From Bemisia tabaci (lineage: Eukaryota; Arthropoda; Insecta; Hemiptera; Aleyrodidae), in contig NC_092795.1 of assembly GCF_918797505.1 (NCBI RefSeq), positions 22,803,131 to 22,867,130 on the forward strand: DNA of 64,000 nt, in the 5' to 3' direction. Below the pieces are notes generated by a model. The model saw only the letters and a program-made list of their open reading frames with translations. It was not told where the DNA came from and ran no database searches. This document shows positions 23,401-34,191 of this stretch, piece after piece; the stretch's first letter is position 1; the number at the start of each line of letters is the position of its first letter. The translations under genes and the position numbers were made by a program.

Positions 23401-25263
23401 CTTACTTCTATAGTTCGTGTTCTCCCGTAATTTCAAAAGAATATCTCAAGTGTTCGGACGAGATATGTTTATTCAGTGTGAACATTCGCTACCGTTTCAT
23501 GTGTGAGTGTGTGTCTCTCTAAAGGATAATTCTGTCTACTTGCACATACCTATGGGATATTCCTTTCCTCTGTCGTTCATTTGGAACCGGTCAGTTGATT
23601 TTTACCTCTCATCTTTTAAGAAATCTTCTTTTCCTGAAAGTATTGTCCAGTTATCATTCGCTAAGCCGTTTTCTCCTCTCTCAGTTTTGAGGTTAGGTTG
23701 ACCCAACCCTACCGAATGCGAATTAGAGTAGCGGAATTAGTTTCCAGCACTAATAGTGGTTAGTGTACAGAAACCAAAAATCATGTGTGTCCAAATCACA
23801 CAATTTGAGTTAGTGTATAGAAACCATTTTTAGTCATCTTACTCTAACTCATTTTTTTCAGTGTAGGACACGGAAAGAATACATCATCAGACTTTGGAAA
23901 TATGTATATCAACGATGTAAATCCGCAACCACGTAACTCGGTTTGTGACGTCGCAAACGTCCTGTAATACTATATTTTTTGAACGGAAAACTACTCAATT
24001 GCAAATCTTTAAAACTGCAGTGATTTTTCGTATCTGTGCGTGAAAAATTTAGCAAAAACTTCAAGGAGCGATGTCAATTTGTTCTCCTTTAAAAAAATAA
24101 TATACAGGCGAAGATTTTCAACACCGCAAACGAGATACGTGGCTGCGCACTTACGCCGTCGATTTGCTGTATATTTTCGATTCACAACTCCTCTTTTCTC
24201 ATATAGTTTGATCGAGATGACCTAACGGCTTTAAATATACATGGCTAGTGGAAATAAATCGATATTTATCGAATTTCTCTGTGAGATTGAAACCGTTTGA
24301 GAACTCGATCAGTCATTAGCACAAAACGAGGGTTTGATCCAATCAAAAAATCAGGGTCTATCATTGAGTCCTGAATAAAATCCTGAAATAAAAGTGAATA
24401 ACCCGATCCGACCCTAGTCTGACGGGCTCATAACAAAGCTTGAGCAATTTGGGCTTCCTGTAAATTTTAATAGGAAAAATTCAGCCTAAGGAAAGGATAG
24501 CAAGTACAAGGTTGCCTCTTAAACGATCTCGTTATAGATGCGTCCCTTTTTGCTCAGATTCATCTCTTCTCCGTGGTTGTTAAGGCTAAATGTTGCCAGA
24601 TAACCTGAACAATCTGAGTTTCTCACAACGGTTATTTGGAAAAAAAATTACGATATTTTTGGTGGCTCCGATAAGGCTGGTTGTCGTGTGCGCTTTGCGG
24701 TGAGAGGCCCTATCTTAATGAGCAGCATGGTTGTTAACGGAGCAAACGGAACGTGAGTAACGTTGACGGCGCTCCTAACAGCAACCCCAAAGAGCTGATG
24801 ATGATGTCAGTGAGCGTTGCCAATTTCATAACGTAACTCGTAAGCAAAATATGAAAATTGCATGTCTTTGGACCTTTCTTCAAAATAAATTTAAACGTGG
24901 CTGTTATTTAGTGCGTTAGTTCTACCCTCTCCAAAGCTCATTGCCGCAAATATATCTTCGCTAAAAATATTTTAAAATCAGTATTTGTGAATGAGAAAAG
25001 AACTTTCGCAGGAAATCACCGTTTATTAGTTTCCTTTTAAAATAAACAGAACTTAAGCAAAGATTATCAACATCACAAGAGAAGTTTCATATATTTAATC
25101 TCAGTTATCGAAATTTTAAATACGAAATTCGCAAAATGACGTCGTTTTCACAAAAAACGTGTATTTTAGGTAATTCAACAACCAGAATACTTGACTTCAT
25201 CACAGTCAATGATGAAAACCAATTTTTTTTTTTAGTCAAGTTTACCCTTTTAAACAGGAGAAT
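20409..25263. other. Long intergenic stretch, no gene supported
   Basis: Open frames up to 115 codons with no domain. Bases 22740-23870 hold short degenerate repeats with AACTAATT and AGTGTANAGAAACC. They end at about 23850-23866 in CATTTTTTTCAGTGTAG, the same kind of end as the CACTGAAAAAA foldback at 30038. Bases 24036-24185 are a copy of dispersed repeat M. Confidence 0.4.
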
Positions 25264-25418
25264 CGAAGAAGAAGAAGAAGAAGAAAGAAGAAGAAAGAAG
25301 AAGAACAAGAAGAAGAAAAAGAAGAAGAAGGAGAAGAAAAGAAGAAGAACAAGAAGAAGAAGAAATAAGAAAAGAAGAAGAAAAGAAGAGGAAGAAGAAG
25401 AAAAGAAGAAGAAGAAGG
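25264..25418 (+). repeat. (GAA)n / purine microsatellite
   Basis: About 155 bases of almost pure GAA, AAG and GAAA units on the plus strand (polypyrimidine on the minus strand). The open frames through it encode only E/K/R or S/F/L runs and are artefacts. Confidence 0.95.
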
Positions 25419-27785
25419 AGAGACAGTCATGATTCCGGACATTTAATACTATCGTATTAAATCTAATAAGCAGCAGAGTTGCAGAGAGTCATAATTTCTC
25501 TCAATGCAATCGGAAAGCAGTGATCTAATACACGAAATCCTTGCTCTAATAAACAGCGGCGACTACCCTTGATTCTAGCGAGTAAGCAGCGATTCCAACA
25601 CTTCATGCTTATGATGCAAAAAAGACGCCCCTACCCCCTCCTCCCCCCGGCGGGTCCCTGCGGCTTCGGCGAAAAAAAATCGTGACTTTCTCTCGCGAGA
25701 GGCACACCTCAAAGGAAAGCAACAAAACGTGATTACGAAACATCGAGTGATTCTTATTAAGGTTAAGTGCATTTTCACCCCGGAATGAGGTTACGCTCTC
25801 CGCGGAAACCCCCCCCTCCCCTCCTCCGGGAAACTCGAGGGCAACTTAAGTATTATAATTGCAGCATCGTTTAATCCAAAAAAAACAAGCAGTTCCAACG
25901 CCCAAGCGTTGGAGGGCGCTTCTTTGACAAAGCATATTACTGCCAACTTATGTACCCGAAGACTGACGAAGATAGAATTTGAAGTGAGATTCTTTAACCG
26001 CAAAACACTTCAAAACTGCAGATCGATCGCGAAGATCTGAAACTTTCCACAAGTACTTTGTGATGCAATTCCGTTGGTGGTAGATGGAAACATAAAGGAT
26101 GCAATGTAAATCAGACGACGGGAAAGAGCGGCGGAACCTCTAAAGCTGGTGCGTCAACGCGATCTAGCGGACAGCGGCGTCGCGACGCCGCGAGGTAGGG
26201 CGCGCAGGTCGCGGGGGAGCGGGGCCGCGTGAAGAGGAGTTCAGCAGTGGGGAGGGGAAGCGCGGGTCGCGGGGAAGAGAGGGACCGGCCGGCCGGCGGT
26301 GACATCGGCCATGGATGAAAATATAGTCAGCGCTAATGTCTCCGCTAACTGGAGTTGGGGGTCCTTATTCATTCTCTTGGTCCATGACATAACCTTAAAC
26401 CTTCCGCTCAATGCCGCAAACAGCTGACGTGTCGATGCTGCGCCAAGAAAATGAACCAATCACAAAGTAGCACAGTAATACGTCACTAAAATGAAGAGAT
26501 CACGTGACTGTTCGTAATATTTTCAAATCGATCTGAAAGTACTGCCTCGGATATAAGTATTTAAAGCATAAGGAGGCCCTAAAATACTTTAACCAGGTAA
26601 TACGTCCGTGCGAGATTGTTATGCTTAAAAGCAAAACATTTCACGAAAACTTTTACGAATACCAGATGCAGAAAAAAATCCAATTTTCCCGGGTGTACCA
26701 GAATGGCGTCATTACCCATAAGGCAAAAGGGCATGTAGTATAGTACATGTTACATCGGGGGAGTCGAACGGTTGGAAAGGGCGCATCTGGTACCCAGAAG
26801 CGCCCAAAAGAGGAAAAGAAGGAAAAGGGAAACCGGGGACTGCAGGAACTCCTGCATTCCTCAAACTCCGCCTCGCCGCTCTTCGAAAGTGATTCAGAAT
26901 GACGGACGAGGGTGCCAAATTATGTCGTGAAATCGGGATAGTCCTTTGGCTACAATCCAAGGACCCTGAAGTACTCTTTCGAAATATACGCCGTTTTCAG
27001 AGTTACCCCTCTCACAATTCTTGAATTTGCACTCGGGACGAATCTTGGAACTATTACGGCGGAATTTTTACGTTCATTTAAAGATATGTCGATTTTTGAA
27101 GTGGACTCGATTCCAAAAGTTTGCCGTCACAGGTTTTATCGGTGACTCGACCGCAGTGTACATCGGATAGCTATGCAAACACCTTTCTTTAAAACAACTC
27201 CTGCACGAATTGCGTAACATTGAGATCGAGAGCGGTCGGAATGCCTTCAATGGTTTGCATATGCAACACGCTCATTGATTAAACAAGAATAGTTACATCC
27301 ATACGTTACTATTACAAATCTGTCGTTCTTGTAAGGGAAGACGCCGAAAACAGCAATTTTCTAGCATTAAAAACAACTGCTTAAGGGTTCCGAAGGAATT
27401 ATTGATGGATGCAACTGTTTTAAAATGTTACAGACTCCTAACTTTATTCCATTAGGGTTTTTTCGGTCGGTTAATTAAAATACACTTATAAGCATTTAGA
27501 AATTTAAAAGTTCCTTTTCAGGAATCAACGACTCAACAGACTTCGACGATAAAATAATTGGCTATTAGAACAATTGATCACTTATTATACAAAAAATGTT
27601 GACCGAGCTTTAATGAATGTCGAATGAGCGATGTAGTCAAGACCATTTTGACTTTTGGACCATTTTCATTTTAGGTATGGTAGTTGATGTATGATGAGTA
27701 GATTTAATGAAGAGACTGTCTCCACTATTTTGATTCGAAACTTTGAGGCATGAATCGCATTGTGATATAATGCTTTACATAATTG
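25419..27785. other. Intergenic; GC-rich block at 26110-26310
   Basis: No gene supported. Bases 26110-26310 are strongly GC-rich and CpG-rich and contain the perfect 18-base palindrome GCGGCGTCGCGACGCCGC at 26174-26191. It could be a regulatory or promoter block. A C-rich tract lies at 25630-25650 and again near 25808. Confidence 0.4.
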
Positions 27786-28296
27786 AATGGAGATGTTGCA
27801 TGTGTGAGGAATTTACGATTTGACTGTTGATTCTTAGGTAAAAGTTCGCGAGAAACACGATGGCGCCCTGGTTTTCTCTGATATCAACTCCCAAGCTCAA
27901 AAAAGCTCTCAAGTTGAGGCCAAAATGGAGGGGATATCCCAAGTATCCTGAGAGTCCACGTCAACATCAAGACAAACTCTCCATGCAAAGATTGGGATTG
28001 GGAGCAAATACATTAGCAGGATCGCCATTTTTCAGTTTTAGAGTCCCCAAATAAAGTGGCAGCCCTGTCAATGTATTTCCTCCCTACCTTTGCACGGAGA
28101 GTTTGTCTTGATGTAGAGGTGGACTCTGAGGATAGCGTGGGCTATCCCCTCCATTTTGGCCTCAACTTGAGAGCTTTTTTTGAGCTTGGGAGTTAATTTC
28201 AGAAAAAAACCAGTGGCACCATCGTGTTTCTCGCGAACTTTTACATAAGAATCAACAGTCAAATCGCAAATTCCTCACACATGCAACATCTCCATT
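27786..28296. repeat. Foldback element, family A copy 2
   Basis: Same ends as copy 1 (AATGGAGATGTTGC and GCAACATCTCCATT) and the same centre with TTTTCAGTTTTAGAGTCCCC. The left arm carries several substitutions and short indels compared with the right arm. Confidence 0.95.
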
Positions 28297-28439
28297 CCAG
28301 ACAGGAGGCAGTTAAAAAAGGCTTTGAACTTTACTCCAGCTAATTTCGCACAGCAGACGTGTGATCATACACTTTTCATTTAATTCAATGAAGGATGCAT
28401 AGCTCTCGGGGCATTTCCGTTCCCCTCGAGTCGTTGGAT

Positions 28440-28604
28440 CAGTGGCGTGGCGTGAATTGCGATATATCGATTGTTATGCCATTTAAAACTATGGGAAAGG
28501 ATCGATAAACAGGGTGTTCGCAGCGAACACCTTAATAATCGATTCTTTACCATAGGTTTAAATTACACAACAATCGATTTATCGCAATTCACGCCACGCC
28601 ACTG
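28440..28604. repeat. Foldback MITE, family B copy 3
   Basis: CAGTGGCGTGGCGTGAATTG at the left mirrors CAATTCACGCCACGCCACTG formed at the right end. The centre GGTGTTCGCAGCGAACACC is palindromic. It is the best preserved copy in the window. Confidence 0.92.
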
Positions 28605-29237
28605 CGTTGAATAGTGTATGAGGAAACGAGAAGCCCCGCGGAGGAGGAAACACGCTCGATCCCGAAATTAATGGCGACCATAAATGAGAGCGGCGGTTAT
28701 GGCGAGAGGGCGTTCCCTGAAAAATTACGCTGTTAAGTTGTGATTCCCGGAGCATCTGAATCAGCCGCGAGTATTATTTATCGACAAGTAATTACTCTTT
28801 AATTTCTTACCTTTGGCAGCTGGCGGCCCGGCTAGCTGAGGGCTCGAAAAATGAACCAGTTAAAAACGCGAGCGGGGTAAATTATCAGGCCTGCGGAAAA
28901 TAACGACCTTTTTTCCCGCTTTCGCTCGTCGGGGAGGGAGGGAGGGGAGGAGGGGGTGATAGAAAGGGAGGGGAAGATTAAAACATGATTATTTCAAATT
29001 GAACGCTCCAAAGCTCACGATAATTCAGATACGCTGTTGACTCGATCTCGCTTTAAGCGTTTCTATCCTTTTGCACGGGGAAAAATTAAGACTTCCCGTG
29101 GTATTCCGTAAGCGATGGAAATTTGTTTCAGCCATGCACGTTTTTGTATGGGAGGTAACTCTCATATTGACTTTTTGGTTGGTTGGTCGGAAACGTGTTG
29201 AACGGTTTCTTTTGACAAGATTATCAAAATACGTCTT
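28605..29237. other. Non-coding, locally GC-rich
   Basis: No exon-like segment recognised. Bases 28620-28930 have mixed composition with GC-rich patches such as AGCTGGCGGCCCGGCTAGCT, followed by a GGGAGGGAGG tract at about 28930-28960. It could be conserved regulatory sequence. Composition is the only evidence. Confidence 0.35.
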
Positions 29238-29523
29238 TCCGGCCAGCGGGCTGATTATTGAAATTGATAGACGAAGCGACGGAAAAAGAAGATAAAGGGG
29301 TAATTGAGTTATACGGGGGGGGGGGGAGAATCCGACTACTTGAAACAAGGAAAGTTGTTCTGGACTAAGGAGGAAAATTATGGACTCACTAAAGGGTTTT
29401 TCGTGGGTTGCTGGTCTATTACTTACATCCTGTGTCCATTTCAACCTCCCGCCTCCAGCAATGGGGTGTCTCCATTTTTAATTTGTCTTCTATGTCTAAC
29501 GCTTTGTCTATCACTGTCAAGAT
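29238..29523. repeat. Foldback element, family E copy 1
   Basis: GCGGGCTGATTATTGAAATT then GATAGACGAAGCG at the left mirrors CGCTTTGTCTATCACTGTCA at the right. It is directly followed by a second copy. A G-run lies at 29315-29325. Confidence 0.7.
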
Positions 29524-29537
29524 TCAGTCCGTATATT

Positions 29538-29808
29538 GGCCTGCGGGCTTATTATTGAAATTGATAGACAAAGAAATAGACACAGGGCGTATGGAGCGAT
29601 CCTATTGGTTGAAATGGGTGGTTCCAATGGACTAAATGAGAAAATGATGGTTTAACCATCGGGTCTCTCGTGGGTTGCCGTTAGTTAGTCTATCATCTAC
29701 CTCCATCGTCCATAGCAACCACCCGCTTCCACCAATGAGATCTCTCCATATCTCTTTTATCTTCTTTGTCTATAGCTTTGTCTATCAATTTCAATAATCG
29801 GCCCGCAG
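29538..29808. repeat. Foldback element, family E copy 2
   Basis: GGCCTGCGGGCTTATTATTG and AAATTGATAGACAAAG mirror CTTTGTCTATCAATTTCAAT and CGGCCCGCA. Internal pairs include CCTATTGGTTGAAATGGGTG with CACCCGCTTCCACCAATGAG. It lies in tandem with copy 1. Confidence 0.88.
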
Positions 29809-30037
29809 ATGGATAAGGTGGCCCACTTTATGTCAGATCGGGGTTGCATCTTAGTGGTGGCAACAACTTGTTAAAGAATTAACGAGTGGGTCTGTTGAAA
29901 CAGCTTTCTCTCGACTTTATATTCATGAAAATATCGGGAAAAACCTAAAGTATAGATATGTCTATACTCTCTAATAGTCCTTAGGTATATAGTCAGATGA
30001 CAGGTTCCGGACAGAGTAATTACGAACTGTGGCTCAA

Positions 30038-30247
30038 CACTGAAAAAAGAAGCTTAAATTTGCCGCCAAGGAGTATTTTTTATAAAATCAAGAATTTTGC
30101 TGCTTAATATAAACTACTTTTTTGCTTGACCCAAGCATTCTCTTTCTTGTATCAAGAATAATTTAGCTAAAATCAAGATAAAAAAAAAAATTCTAGGCGG
30201 CAAATTCAAGAATCATCATGCTTGAGCCAAGCATTTTTTTCTCAGTG
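30038..30247. repeat. Foldback MITE with CACTGAAAAAA ends
   Basis: Left end CACTGAAAAAAGAAGCTT mirrors right end AAGCATTTTTTTCTCAGTG. Inner AAATTTGCCGCC pairs with GGCGGCAAATT. It is non-coding. Confidence 0.82.
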
Positions 30248-31153
30248 AAGGAAACCTTTCTGATGAAGAGGGATCATCCTGAGTTAAAATTATCTCATGG
30301 AGAAAGGGGTCCAAAGGTTAAGAATTCTTCAACGTCGAGAACCACCTTGATTAGATTCGATGAGGAGGGTTCAAAACTTTTTACACTTCATTTGCTCCTA
30401 CGCCTTCGCAAATGAATCACTCAATATGTCACTAAATAGCCTATAAAATAAATGTCTAGGATTTGAAGATGGGATCCTCATCTACAAGTTTCTGATTATC
30501 TTGTTTTCTTTAAAACAACAACCCTTAGAAGCCCGAGCCGGGTCAATGTGACCCGAAGCCTGCTAAAAACTCATGCCTCGCGGGTTGCATAGGGCTTATG
30601 CCAATATACACGAGGTTCAGATAAAAGTCTACAGGTACATTGTATAAAAATAATCTGACGTCAAATTGAAAAGAAGAAAAATCGCGTGTCAGCACAGCTA
30701 AAGATAGCGGGGACGTATTCTAGCCCGGTTTTTGAACTTTTCTACCGAATCCGAGCGACACCTTACAGGCAACATAGAGCGGAGCATTGAGAGTTCACGC
30801 ATCGTGCTATAGCGCCTTCAATTTTGCGGACGCAACACAGAAATCCAACAAGTACGAATAGTCGTATTTCTGCGCCGTTATCAACGCGCGTCCTTTCCAG
30901 CCCTTGATCTGTTTGCATATGTTGATTCCGCGGTTCGTCTTATGTGAGTTATGTGTACTGATTTTTCTTTTCCATGCCAAGAAAATTCTGCAAAAATTTC
31001 AAGATATAATGTCAATTTGTTCTCCTTTAAAAAAATAACATAGAGGCGGAGATTTTCAGACACCGCAAACGAGTTATGTCATTGCCGACTTACACCGTCG
31101 ATTTCAGCTTTTAAACGTTTTGCCATGAGTGCTAGTTTTGAATATGTTTTTTA
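30248..31153. other. Intergenic; dispersed repeat M copy at 30978-31117
   Basis: No gene. The GCGCCTTCAATTTTGCGGAC to GTACGAATAGTCG stretch (30810-30870) and the TCAATTTGTTCTCCTTTAA stretch (about 31013) recur elsewhere in the window, so this is repeat-derived sequence of unknown class. Confidence 0.45.
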
Positions 31154-31861
31154 TACTTCGTTATACAGGGTGTCCCGGACCACCCGTACCAGGTCTTTTT
31201 CTCGGTTGGTTTAGGTAGTACGAAGTGGGGGGCCGCGGGGTTATACAGGGAATTGACCCCAAGGAATCCGAATTTCACGGTCCCGAAACCCCCCATGCCC
31301 CCCCTTGGGAGGTAGGTGCCCCCCTTGGGGTCATGATCCCAAAAGTCGGGAGACATTGTGCCTCCCTCTTTTACGCCCCGAGGGTGGATAGGGGGGCCTG
31401 GGGACCATGAAAATCGGATTCCTTGGGGTCGATTACCCGTGATATCATCTTTTTCCGGAGAATCTACGTGAATTTTTGACCAAAGGGAAATTATGGAGGA
31501 GGCCGATGTCCCTGTTTTGAAGATATCATTTTTGGGCGCAAATTGACGTAGACCCTCTGGAAAAATATGATTTCCCAGGAAATCGACCCCAAGGAATCCG
31601 ATTTTCATGGTCCCCAGGCCCCCCTATCCACCCTCGGGGCGTAAAAGAGGGAGGCACAATGTCTCCCGACTTTTGGGATCATGACCCCAAGGGGGGCACC
31701 TACCTCCCAAGGGGGGGCATGGGGGGTTTCGGGACCGTGAAATTCGGATTCCTTGGGGTCAATTCCCTGTATAACCCCGCGGCCCCCCACTTCGTACTAC
31801 CTAAATCAACCGAGAAAAAGACCTGTTACGGATGGTCTGGGACACCCTGTATAACGAAGTA
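31154..31861. repeat. Large foldback with 281-bp near-identical arms
   Basis: Left arm 31154-31434 and right arm 31581-31861 are inverted copies separated by a 146-base spacer. Ends read TACTTCGTTATACAGGGTGT and its complement. Over at least 186 bases (31225-31410 against 31605-31790) the arms translate to the same peptide, so they are almost or fully identical. G- and C-runs are frequent. No transposase is present. The near identity implies recent origin or ongoing gene conversion. Confidence 0.95.
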
Positions 31862-34040
31862 TTAAAACAATATTTATTGGAGGGGAAGGGTGGGGGAGGA
31901 GAAAATATCGATAATTACAGCCTACAGCATGAATATAAGGCCCTAGCGGTGAAAAAACCTCTGCCTCGGGATGGAGCGCCGCCGACATGCCGCCCGCGCG
32001 TAACCGGTAACGCGCAGAAAAATCGCTATAACTCACGAACGAATCGTTTCCCCAAGGTCAAACAAAGTGTAGCAGATGCAGAATTTCATGGAGAATCACT
32101 TCAACCGGTTTTCATTCACGTAGCAACGATCGCCTGGAGAGGAGAGACGAAAAACGAAAAAAAGTCGAACCTTCAAAATCGAAAAAATCGATTTATGACC
32201 GCGGTAAATTACGCAACCTTGCAAACAGCATTAATATTCTTGTAGAGAATATTTTTAACGTTTTTTAGCGCAAACCGCAACACTTACACTCAAACCGTTC
32301 GCGAGATATCGATTTTTAAAGTTTTAAAAAAATTGCAACTTTGCCCCCCTGCTCCCTCCCCCCTAATTATCCGAGGGGGCTGAAATTTTGCCCAAGCGTC
32401 GGGGACACTTAGTACAACATCTGAGCAAAGTTTGGGCCGAATCCAGGGGGGGGCCAAAATCGGCGTTTTGGAACAACCTCTTTATAGGCGTTTTACTTGT
32501 TGTCATCCTCCTTTTGCCATTTGAAGGTCTAAACTATTTTTTCCTGAAAATATAATTAGAACGACGATCTGTACGGATATGCGTACCTGGAGTGATAACT
32601 AAGAGAGGACGAAAATTGATCTTCATTAGCCTGTTTAATTTATTAACAGCCCTCATGTTTTTTCATTTGAATCTTGTAATTATTAAGCTCGTACCATGAA
32701 AAACACATAAGCCTTGAAGTTTTCATTTGACTGAGTAAATCAAGTGTAAAATCATGAAACTTCTCTCGAAATCAGTATTTTCGCACATTCCTTTTACCAC
32801 TGCTTCGTTTTGAGAATATTGCGGTATAATTTTCCTACAAAATTAACAGAACGTTTTTTAGAAAGAGAACAACAAATCATGATCCATCTCAGCCCAAAAG
32901 TGACCCGTTTGTTTTAAAAAAATTAAAATGTTGAAGGGAATATGAAACGTTGCACACAGTCACACGTGGTTCCAAAGCGCCGACACAGTTATTTCCATAC
33001 CCTTCATCATCATCATACCTTTCTCTTTTGCTAAAGGGTCTTGAGCAAATCCAAATGTTTTTTTCGGAGTTATAGCCTACTTTTTTAAGGTTATTGAAAT
33101 ATACGTGATCTCCTTGGAGCCAAGGGAACACCTTTGAAAATAAAACTATTTTTAACTCGTAGAAATGCTAACTGGGCAGCTTCCTCAGAATAATAATGAG
33201 TGGAACTCTGCGGAAAGGAAAATTGAGCCACCTGACAAATTTATTATTCAGCGAGTGCAACGGTGAGAGTATCCGAGTGTGAAAGTGGTTTGGAAACAGA
33301 CGCGACACCTTGCATTTTCCTTCCACTTCCGGGCAATTTGTTTAAATCGTCTTCAACTTTTTTTTCAAGATTGATGATGAGAGTAGAGAATTTTTTACAT
33401 TTTCTTGAGTTGAAAAAACAGGAAATTTTTCTACCACATTTTTAAAAACCCTATATTATAAGGCTTGATGTGTAAACAAGAAAGAAATGAAAAGTCTAGG
33501 CTCCAACGATAATTTGATAATTTTAATGATAATTTTGACTTGGTTTTGAACTTGTAGAAGGGATATTAGTCTGCATCTTATAGCAAAATGTCCGTTTAAA
33601 AAAAAAGTAGCTAACCGATCTCCGATTTGCAAAGAACACTAAGGTCTTTGGTTCATGTATCTGAATTTTTTGGTTCTAAAATCTTAAATCCTGTCCGGAT
33701 GACCGCAGTTTTTGGTAAACTGTATGAGCCTTAGCATGGTTAACATAAATTTTGATTTCATTTAATGAGTGCTTCCAATTGGTTACTGATACTTTGGTTG
33801 CTTCGACAAACAACTTCTGGTGGTCCATGGGAGTAAGGAATTGGCCTAATATTCTAGTTGTAAAACTGAATTTTAAAATTTTGATACATAAAATATTAAC
33901 AAATTGGTAAAACATAAAGTGTCCAGATGCCGATGTATTTAGTATATCGGTAGCGATATCACCGATGTATAGCAGAGATCCACAAAAATCATACATCGAA
34001 AAACCTGGCTGAACCGCAAATTTCTAGCTTCCGCACGAAC
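31862..34040. other. Intergenic, no gene supported
   Basis: Open frames up to 137 codons without domain. Bases 32345-32455 hold C-runs and a G-run, which may be a remnant of another element. The rest is AT-rich. Confidence 0.4.
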
Positions 34041-34191
34041 TGCATTTGGACTTCATTTTGCAATTAGGAACTATAAATTCCGGCCCGGTATAAAAACAAC
34101 GTATGTGCCATTAGTTCCCCTATGCATAGAAGTGTTTTTTCAAATGAGCCAGAAATTATAGGTCCAAATTGCAAAATGCAGTCCATTTGAA
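34041..34191. repeat. Foldback MITE, family D copy 2
   Basis: Left arm TTTGGACTTCATTTTGCAAT, then TAGGAACTATAAATTCCGGC, mirrors the right arm AGAAATTATAGGTCCAAATT and GCAAAATGCAGTCCATTTGA. Confidence 0.85.

Noticed and set aside
25136..25442. E/K-rich and S/F/L-rich open frames on both strands
   Set aside because: They read through the (GAA)n microsatellite and are pure repeat artefacts.
31132..31865. Several open frames of 61-158 codons
   Set aside because: They lie in the arms of the 708-bp foldback and appear in mirrored pairs. No domain is present.
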